Shown here: positions 59,764-64,000 of the stretch, piece by piece
Layout: each line of letters starts with the position of its first letter
Position numbering within the stretch: the stretch's first letter is position 1
Source of the DNA: Methylobacterium sp. 10
GTDB lineage: Bacteria > Pseudomonadota > Alphaproteobacteria > Rhizobiales > Beijerinckiaceae
Direction: 5' to 3'
Length of the DNA: 64,000 nt
NCBI RefSeq assembly: GCF_000519085.1
Contig: NZ_KI912577.1
Location: forward strand, 4,892,035-4,956,034
The notes under the pieces: model-generated
Database searches by the model: none
What the model was told of the DNA's origin: nothing
The model's input: the letters and a program-made list of their open reading frames with translations, nothing else
Program-made: the position numbers and the translations under genes

Positions 59764-61052
59764 GCCGTGCCATCGCGTTGATCGACGGCAACAGCTTCTA
59801 TTGCTCGTGCGAGCGGGTGTTCGATCCGAAGCTCGCCCGCGTCCCGGTGATCGTGCTGTCCAATAACGATGGCTGTGCGGTGGCCCGCACTACCGAGGCC
59901 AAGGCGCTCGGGATCAAGATGGGCGAGCCCTGGTTCAAGATCCGCGACCTGTGCAAGCGGGAGGGCGTACGGGCGTTCTCGTCGAACTACACCCTCTATG
60001 GCGACATGAGCGCTCGGGCGAACGCCGTCTATCGCGACTTCTCGCCAATGGTGGAGATCTACTCCATCGACGAGAGCTTCCTCGACCTATCGGACGTGCG
60101 CGAGGATCGGCGCGTCGAGCTCGCCCGCGACCTACGCGCGACGGTTCGGGCCTGGACCGGCATTCCGACCTGCGTCGGGATCGGGCCGACGAAGACGCTG
60201 GCCAAGCTCGCCAACCACATCGCCAAGACGATCCCGGATCTCGATGGCGTCTGCGACCTGTCGGACGAGAATGAGCGGGCGGCCTGGCTCTGTCGCATGC
60301 ATGTGGGTGAGGTATGGGGCATCGGCCGCGCTTCGCTTGCCAAGTTAGAAGCTATGGGCGTCGATTCCATAGCGGATCTGCGCGACCTCGATCCGCGTCC
60401 GGTCCGCAAGGCGATGACGGTGGTGGGCGAGCGCATCATCCACGAACTGCGCGGCGTCGCCTGCCTGCCGCTCGAGCTGATGCCGGCGCAGCGGAAGGGC
60501 TGCGCCGTGACGCGCTCGTTCTCCAGCCGGATCGAGGACCGGGCGACATTGGAGCAAGCGGTGGCCACGCATGCGACCCGGCTCGGCGAGAAGCTGCGCC
60601 GGGGTGGCCTTGGCACGTCCCACGTCTCAGTCTTCTACCATACATCGGAGCATGACCGCGGCGACCCGATGCGCTCGGTCTCGACGACGGTCACGCTACC
60701 CGAGGCGACGAATGACACGCTGGCGCTGATCAAGGCGGCGCGCGAGGGCGTCGCGCGCACCTGGCGCGAGTCGCCGGGCGACCGACCGTGGCGCTACAGC
60801 AAGGCAGGCGTCATTACCACCGACCTGAAGCTGCTCGAGGAGACACAGCGAGCCCTGAACGGCCAACTCGATCGCGAGCGCAGTGCTCCGCTAATGGCGG
60901 CGATGGACGAGTGCAATCGCCGCTTCGGACGTAGTGCCGTCGTGCCTGCTCGAGCCGGCCTGGAGAAGAAGCGCACGTGGTCGACGAAGTTCGAGATGCG
61001 TAGTCCCCGCTACACGACACAGGTCACGGAACTGCCGACTGCGCATGCGTGA
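59760..61052 (+). CDS. umuC: Y-family DNA polymerase UmuC (pol V catalytic subunit)
   Basis: A 430-residue error-prone DNA polymerase. Palm motifs: ALIDGNSFYCSCERVFDP (about 4-21, first metal Asp) and YSIDESFLDLS (about 104-114, catalytic Asp-Glu). Finger/thumb helix-hairpin-helix: LEAMGVDSIADLRDLDP. C-terminal little-finger SRIEDRATLEQAVATHA and TVTLPEAT. Length matches UmuC (about 420). Overlaps umuD by four bases; SOS-inducible through the box at 59279. Confidence 0.95.
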   Translation: MSRAIALIDGNSFYCSCERVFDPKLARVPVIVLSNNDGCAVARTTEAKALGIKMGEPWFKIRDLCKREGVRAFSSNYTLYGDMSARANAVYRDFSPMVEIYSIDESFLDLSDVREDRRVELARDLRATVRAWTGIPTCVGIGPTKTLAKLANHIAKTIPDLDGVCDLSDENERAAWLCRMHVGEVWGIGRASLAKLEAMGVDSIADLRDLDPRPVRKAMTVVGERIIHELRGVACLPLELMPAQRKGCAVTRSFSSRIEDRATLEQAVATHATRLGEKLRRGGLGTSHVSVFYHTSEHDRGDPMRSVSTTVTLPEATNDTLALIKAAREGVARTWRESPGDRPWRYSKAGVITTDLKLLEETQRALNGQLDRERSAPLMAAMDECNRRFGRSAVVPARAGLEKKRTWSTKFEMRSPRYTTQVTELPTAHA

Positions 61053-61066
61053 TTGAGGCCCAAACG

Positions 61067-61102
61067 AAAAAACCCGCCGCGGCATGAGCCGGGGCGGGTT
61101 TG
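61067..61102 (-). terminator. Terminator, copy 1 of the repeated family
   Basis: AACCCGCC (61071-61078) pairs with GGCGGGTT (61093-61100); on the minus strand it ends TTTTTTCG. It serves the 61125 gene and, weakly, umuC on the plus strand. Confidence 0.85.
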
Positions 61103-61124
61103 CAAGTTGCTCAGTCGTGACGAC

Positions 61125-61385
61125 TCAGCGGCTGCTACCACCGGCACTGCTGTTGGGAATGGCCTGCTCGGGACGGCTGGCATTGCCGCCAGCGGCCGAA
61201 TTCGATGTAACGGTATCTGCTCCGGTGGCACCACGCGAGATCACAACGTCCTGGCCATTGCCAGTTGTGTTAGACTCGTTTTGGATCACCGTGCCGCTGG
61301 TTCCCGGCTGACGGGGAGGAGTTTCCTGGGCAAAGGCGGGGGCGGCAATCAGCGTAGCGATGGCGGTAAGAATTAGTTTGTTCAT
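61125..61385 (-). CDS. Small secreted protein, NTTGN family copy A
   Basis: An 86-residue exported protein. Signal peptide about 1-20 (LILTAIATLIAAPAFAQ). The mature 66 residues are Gly/Asn/Ser/Thr-rich and polar, with the block VIQNESNTTGNGQ, VVISRGATGADTV and TSNSAAGGNASRPEQA shared almost word for word with the 61972-62247 protein. No cysteines and no known domain. Start ATG at 61385, because the first codon of the longer frame is GTG. Own terminator at 61067. Confidence 0.75.
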   Translation of the reverse strand: MNKLILTAIATLIAAPAFAQETPPRQPGTSGTVIQNESNTTGNGQDVVISRGATGADTVTSNSAAGGNASRPEQAIPNSSAGGSSR

Positions 61386-61490
61386 CAGAAGTCTCACATC
61401 AGGCCGCGAAATCGCGCCCGCGTGAGATACGTCTCGACCCCTCCTTCAGTTTCGTCGAGGCTGTGTCGCACCAAAGGGCACCTGCGAAAG

Positions 61491-61521
61491 AAAACCCGCC
61501 ACGGCGTGAGCCGGGCGGGTT
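61491..61521 (-). terminator. Terminator, copy 2 of the repeated family
   Basis: AACCCGCC pairs with GGCGGGTT; minus-strand T run follows (from AAAGAAAACCC on plus). Placed 38 bases beyond the stop of the 61559 gene. Confidence 0.85.
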
Positions 61522-61558
61522 GATAGCGTTAGGGGATGCCTAGGCGGATGCAGTTGGC

Positions 61559-61837
61559 TCAGTATCCGTAGCGGCGAGCGCGACGGTGGTTTTGATCCTG
61601 GCGGCGCAGGTGTGCGCCATAGCGACGATCGTGGAGCATCTGCCGACGAATGTGCTTCCGATAATTATGCTGGCGGGAATGGCCATAGCCGGACCGGTAG
61701 CCGTACTGAACCATTTCAGCTGCTGCGGGCTGCTCCAACGAGGTGGCGTTGGCGGCTAAGGGCGCGGCCTGAACAGTTGAAGTCAGGCCGGCACAAACGA
61801 GCGCAGCGGCGAGCGCGATGGAGCGCAGGTCTTTCAT
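61559..61837 (-). CDS. Small secreted Tyr/Arg/His-rich protein
   Basis: A 92-residue protein. Signal peptide about 1-24 (LRSIALAAALVCAGLTSTVQA). The mature part begins APLAANATSLEQPAAAEM and is rich in Tyr, Arg and His (YGYRSGYGHSRQHNYRKHI, RRQMLHDRRYGAHLRRQDQN). The end is RRARRYGY. Strongly cationic, so it may bind envelope polymers or act as an antimicrobial or scaffold protein; this is only inference. Lies between the two NTTGN-family genes. ATG at 61837 after AAGGAAGGAT. Confidence 0.7.
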   Translation of the reverse strand: MKDLRSIALAAALVCAGLTSTVQAAPLAANATSLEQPAAAEMVQYGYRSGYGHSRQHNYRKHIRRQMLHDRRYGAHLRRQDQNHRRARRYGY

Positions 61838-61897
61838 CGGGTATCCTTCCTTGTGGGTAGGACGGATGCATGTAGGCCGCTGAAGCTTGGCTTCAAC

Positions 61898-61928
61898 AAA
61901 AAACCCGCCGCGGCGTGAGCCGGGCGGG
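61898..61928 (-). terminator. Terminator, copy 3 of the repeated family
   Basis: AACAAAAAACCCGCC leads into the minus-strand hairpin; stem ACCCGCC/GGGCGGG. Lies 44 bases beyond the stop of the 61972 gene. Confidence 0.85.
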
Positions 61929-61971
61929 ACTGAGATGGGCAAGCTGCTGAGTATACCCGAGATTGAAATGT

Positions 61972-62247
61972 CTATCGCCCGCCTGTTCCGCCACCCGCGC
62001 TTCCATTCGGAAACGCCTGCTCTGGGCGACTAGCGTTTCCACCGGCTGCAGAGTTTGTAGTTACCGTGTCTGCGCCAGTCGCTCCATAAGATATGACCGT
62101 GTCGCGGCTGTTGCCGGTGGTGTTCGGTTGGTTCTGAATGACGACGCCGCGCTCGCCGTTGGGTGGGAACACCCCCTGCGCCATAGCCGGTAGGATCATC
62201 ATCATTGCGAGTGCTGAAGCGCTCGCGAGGATTGGTAGGCGCATCAT
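61972..62247 (-). CDS. Small secreted protein, NTTGN family copy B
   Basis: A 91-residue exported protein, paralogue of the 61125 gene. Signal peptide about 1-23 (ASALAMMMILPAMAQ). The mature block VIQNQPNTTGNSR, TVISYGATGADTV, TTNSAAGGNASRPEQA is about 42 of 51 identical by eye to copy A; the rest, GVFPPNGERGV and GSAGGGTGGR, differs. Double ATG at 62247/62244; no other motif. Function unknown. Confidence 0.75.
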   Translation of the reverse strand: MMRLPILASASALAMMMILPAMAQGVFPPNGERGVVIQNQPNTTGNSRDTVISYGATGADTVTTNSAAGGNASRPEQAFPNGSAGGGTGGR

Positions 62248-62310
62248 GGCACGTCCTTAATCTTTAGGGAGACGTGTCAATCCGTTCCGTCGAAACGTGT
62301 TCCCGCGGCC

Positions 62311-62344
62311 AAAAAACCCCGCTCCGGTTCTCATCGGGCGGGGT
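62311..62344 (-). terminator. Terminator, variant copy 4
   Basis: AAAAAACCCCGC pairs with GGCGGGGT after an altered loop. The first stem bases differ from copies 1-3. It would end transcripts from the 62528 gene, 180 bases upstream on the minus strand. Confidence 0.7.
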
Positions 62345-62527
62345 CATTTCGTGCATTTAGAACACCCAGCTTGCGCGGCGTGCGGGGGGCTGTCAGCTCA
62401 GCCGATTGGGGTAGCGTGAGCGTCACGCCCATTTGTTGGGCACTCCGTGGCTTGCCGTCGTGCAATCGCAGAGGCCGAATATCGTGTAACCCTATCGCGC
62501 GCCGCTAAAACCCTATCGCATCTTCCA

Positions 62528-62818
62528 TTATTGCTTTGATTTTACCTCAGCACTTACTTCAGCCATCGCCCGGTCACTATGCGTCTTGATTATATTTTTA
62601 ATATCTGATGGAGTTGCTGCCCACGCGACTGCGGCGAGGAATATGATGGTGGCGACGCCATACGCAAACGATTGCATAATACCTAGCCAGCCCAATAATA
62701 AAGGAACAAGACTGACCGCAACAGCAATGGGTACAGATTTTGTCAAGTAAATCAAAGAAACGAAGCAAATTGCTGCTAATGCTATAGGCTTAAAAAATTT
62801 AGCTATATTTTGTTCCAT
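62528..62818 (-). CDS. Small membrane protein, A+T-rich gene
   Basis: A 96-residue protein with two to three transmembrane segments (IALAAICFVSLIYLTK, VAVSLVPLLLGWLGIM, ATIIFLAAVAWAAT), then a Lys/Glu tail. The gene is visibly richer in A+T than its neighbours, with many AT-ending codons, unlike the rest of the window, and is probably foreign. ATG at 62818. No family recognised. Flanked by AT-rich noncoding sequence. Confidence 0.7.
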   Translation of the reverse strand: MEQNIAKFFKPIALAAICFVSLIYLTKSVPIAVAVSLVPLLLGWLGIMQSFAYGVATIIFLAAVAWAATPSDIKNIIKTHSDRAMAEVSAEVKSKQ

Positions 62819-63292
62819 TGTGGCATTCCGCGCTGTCGCAAGCCGGTGCGCTTAGCGTAATGCTGCAGCGCGACATCGAACAAGGGCTGTAACTTGCATG
62901 TATTGACAATACCTTGCAACCTGCTGATTGTGCCTATTTAGCATCACAACAAGGTTTTAAGCGAATAATAACTTATGTAAGCATGCGCTTTTACCGCGCG
63001 TGTGCGGCATCCAAGCAATCGCGGAAAATCCTGCTAACGTTAAACATAGGAAATTGGACAATGCATTTTTAGTAATTCGTAGATAATTAGAAATGGCGCA
63101 GTTTTTAAAAATCTTAATTTTTATACTGGAGTTTTTCTAGGTGGTTTTGCCGTAGTCAATCCGTCAGCAGGTTTAGTATTATATTCATATGCTGCCTGAC
63201 TGATTCTTTACGAATGATTATCGCCGGTTTAATCTCTATATTTATTCGAGAATAAATAAATTTTACTCACTTGTCTGATAGTTCAACAAGTT
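62819..63292. other. A+T-rich intergenic block
   Basis: About 470 bases, much lower in G+C than the window average, with runs such as TTTTTAAAAA and repeated AATAA. I see no gene on either strand with a ribosome site. It continues the composition of the 62528 gene and is probably imported DNA; a phage- or plasmid-derived control region is possible. Confidence 0.55.
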
Positions 63293-63430
63293 TCATTTAT
63301 CGCGGCATGTCTTGAAAAACGGCGCTCCTTCGACATTGCACCTGACCACCGTTTCACCCCGCGTCATCGGCTGCAAGCACTGATGGACGAGGTTCCAGGA
63401 ATAGACCGGTACCACGCGATAACCGGCATC
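63293..63430 (-). pseudogene. Possible gene fragment with protein-like C-terminus
   Basis: A minus-strand frame ends at 63293 with protein-like text: AGYRVVPVYSWNLVHQCLQP and MTRGETVVRCNVEGAPFFKT. The upstream continuation of the frame runs through terminator copy 5 and is not credible, so only the C-terminal 40 or so codons may derive from a real gene. A GTG near 63410 could start a 37-residue peptide. No assignment. Confidence 0.25.
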
Positions 63431-63441
63431 CCAAGGCCCGC

Positions 63442-63475
63442 AAAAGAAAACCCGCCGCGGCGTGAGCCGGGCGGG
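63442..63475 (-). terminator. Terminator, copy 5 of the repeated family
   Basis: Plus-strand CAAAAGAAAACCCGCC leads the stem CCCGCC/GGCGGG with the same loop as copies 1-3. It lies 65 bases beyond the stop of the 63540 gene. Confidence 0.8.
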
Positions 63476-63539
63476 CAAGTCGTTCAGAATAGCATATGGG
63501 AGGACAGCTCTTCTGTACGGTTGCATATGGCATGCCACG

Positions 63540-63821
63540 TCAGGCGTGCGCGTCGCGCCCATGCGTCCGGTTCTCGATGGCCTGCTCACGCTCGATCGCG
63601 GCCAGCAGGCCCGTCTGCGCCTTCGCCTCCTCCCGAATGATCCGCACGCATTCTGCAATGCGGCCGGTGTCCTCGGTCTGCCGGCGAGCGAGGTCACGAA
63701 GCTCCTTCATGACATCGATGACCTCACGCCTCCCCTGCAGGAATGGGGGCGGAACGTCGGCCAGCGTCGCGGGGGCCGGCGCCGGCAGGTGCTCCTTATC
63801 GCCCCTAGCCCGTGTCACCAT
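63540..63821 (-). CDS. Hypothetical helical protein at the end of an overlapping gene chain
   Basis: A 93-residue protein, MVTRARGDKEHLPAPAPATL at the start, then a long helix EVIDVMKELRDLARRQ, TEDTGRIAECVRIIREEAKAQTGLLAAIEREQ, likely a coiled coil. The start ATG at 63821 overlaps the stop of the 63815-63913 gene (ATGGTGA). Longer open frame upstream is not used. Own terminator at 63442. Function unknown; a phage-type structural or regulatory role would fit the region but is unproved. Confidence 0.6.
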   Translation of the reverse strand: MVTRARGDKEHLPAPAPATLADVPPPFLQGRREVIDVMKELRDLARRQTEDTGRIAECVRIIREEAKAQTGLLAAIEREQAIENRTHGRDAHA

Positions 63822-63913
63822 CCAGCCGATCGGATCATCGTGCACCCGCCGACGAAGATCTGCATCACCTCTTGGCGGGCGATGGTGTTTCCCAGAAATT
63901 CCAGCCACCCCAT
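63815..63913 (-). CDS. Candidate 32-residue protein between overlapping genes
   Basis: ATG at 63913 reads MGWLEFLGNTIARQEVMQIF then VGGCTMIRSAGW and stops at 63815. Its start overlaps the stop of the upstream frame (TGATG) and its stop overlaps the start of the 63540 gene (ATGGTGA), which is the main reason to take it seriously. Length is marginal and no family is known. Confidence 0.45.
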   Translation of the reverse strand: MGWLEFLGNTIARQEVMQIFVGGCTMIRSAGW

Positions 63914-64000
63914 CAGCCGGCGACCCTTTCGAGCTTGTCGAGAGCCGCACCAAGCCGGCTCTTGCGCGAGACACCGTCCAGGACGGCAATGTAGACCGAC
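63913..64000 (-). CDS. C-terminal part of a gene leaving the window
   Basis: The minus-strand frame entering at 64000 reads SVYIAVLDGVSRKSRLGAAL then DKLERVAG and TGA at 63913. It is protein-like and overlaps the next start (TGATG). Product not recognised from 28 residues. Confidence 0.55.
   Translation of the reverse strand, partial: SVYIAVLDGVSRKSRLGAALDKLERVAG

Noticed and set aside
63293..63697. 134-codon minus-strand frame
   Set aside because: Its middle passes through terminator copy 5 and its start lies inside the better-supported 63540 gene; only a short C-terminal piece may be real.
1..64000. tRNA, rRNA, transposase or CRISPR loci
   Set aside because: None recognised by eye on either strand; a tRNAscan and IS search would be needed to exclude short ones.

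Overview
The window is high-GC DNA from an alphaproteobacterium, most probably a Methylobacterium/Methylorubrum-type member of the Hyphomicrobiales. The inference rests on dense GC-rich coding, plant-type GshA, a SWIB-domain protein, MmcB, a two-subunit isoquinoline-1-oxidoreductase-type enzyme, and an alphaproteobacterial LexA box (GTTC-N7-GTTC). I saw no rRNA, tRNA, CRISPR array or transposase.

Region 1 (1-14 kb) is housekeeping: a partial Nudix hydrolase, TusA, a Gly/Tyr-repeat secreted protein, glutamate-cysteine ligase, RsmE, UbiA, a CysQ-type phosphatase, a cold-shock protein, a PfpI/DJ-1 protein, a Tat-exported phosphoesterase, a 6PGDH/DUF1932 dehydrogenase and an aspartate aminotransferase. 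Convergent pairs are separated by perfect hairpins.

Region 2 (14.2-21.9 kb) is an assimilatory sulfate reduction locus. cysH-cysD-cysN run leftward as an overlapping operon. An Lrp/AsnC regulator, cysJ and cysI run rightward. The 250-base divergent region holds two palindromes that could be operators. CysN has no APS kinase domain and CysH has the paired cysteines of iron-sulfur APS reductases, so the route appears to be sulfate to APS to sulfite to sulfide.

Region 3 (22-44.5 kb) holds a TetR regulator, pyrF, a uracil-DNA glycosylase, an IorA/IorB-type molybdenum hydroxylase divergent from a membrane histidine kinase, late cobalamin genes (cobT, cobS, and a BtuF-like protein without a leader), an aspartic protease with its DUF1289 partner, PhzF, pyridoxal kinase, DedA, MmcB, a 762-residue RTX protein, a dehydrogenase, two alpha/beta hydrolases, an MFS pump and an SDR.

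Region 4 (44.6-57.2 kb) is mostly envelope and stress: a SWIB protein with a histone-like tail, a small lipoprotein, a PRC-barrel protein, MFS and ABC exporters, an M48 lipoprotein peptidase, a degenerate nuclease-like protein, TerC, an AmpD-like amidase, a DjlA-like J protein, a glycine-zipper lipoprotein and an orphan UreE with a His-rich tail.

Region 5 (57.2 kb to the end) looks like the left part of a genomic island. Just past ureE is what reads as the first codons of dusA, a known integration site, cut off after the APMMD motif. Beyond it lie a PAP2 phosphatase, small unknown genes, an SOS-controlled umuDC operon, a run of minus-strand genes for small secreted or membrane proteins each ended by a near-identical terminator, an AT-rich stretch, and a chain of tightly overlapping small genes leaving the window. 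No integrase is visible, so the right end must lie outside.
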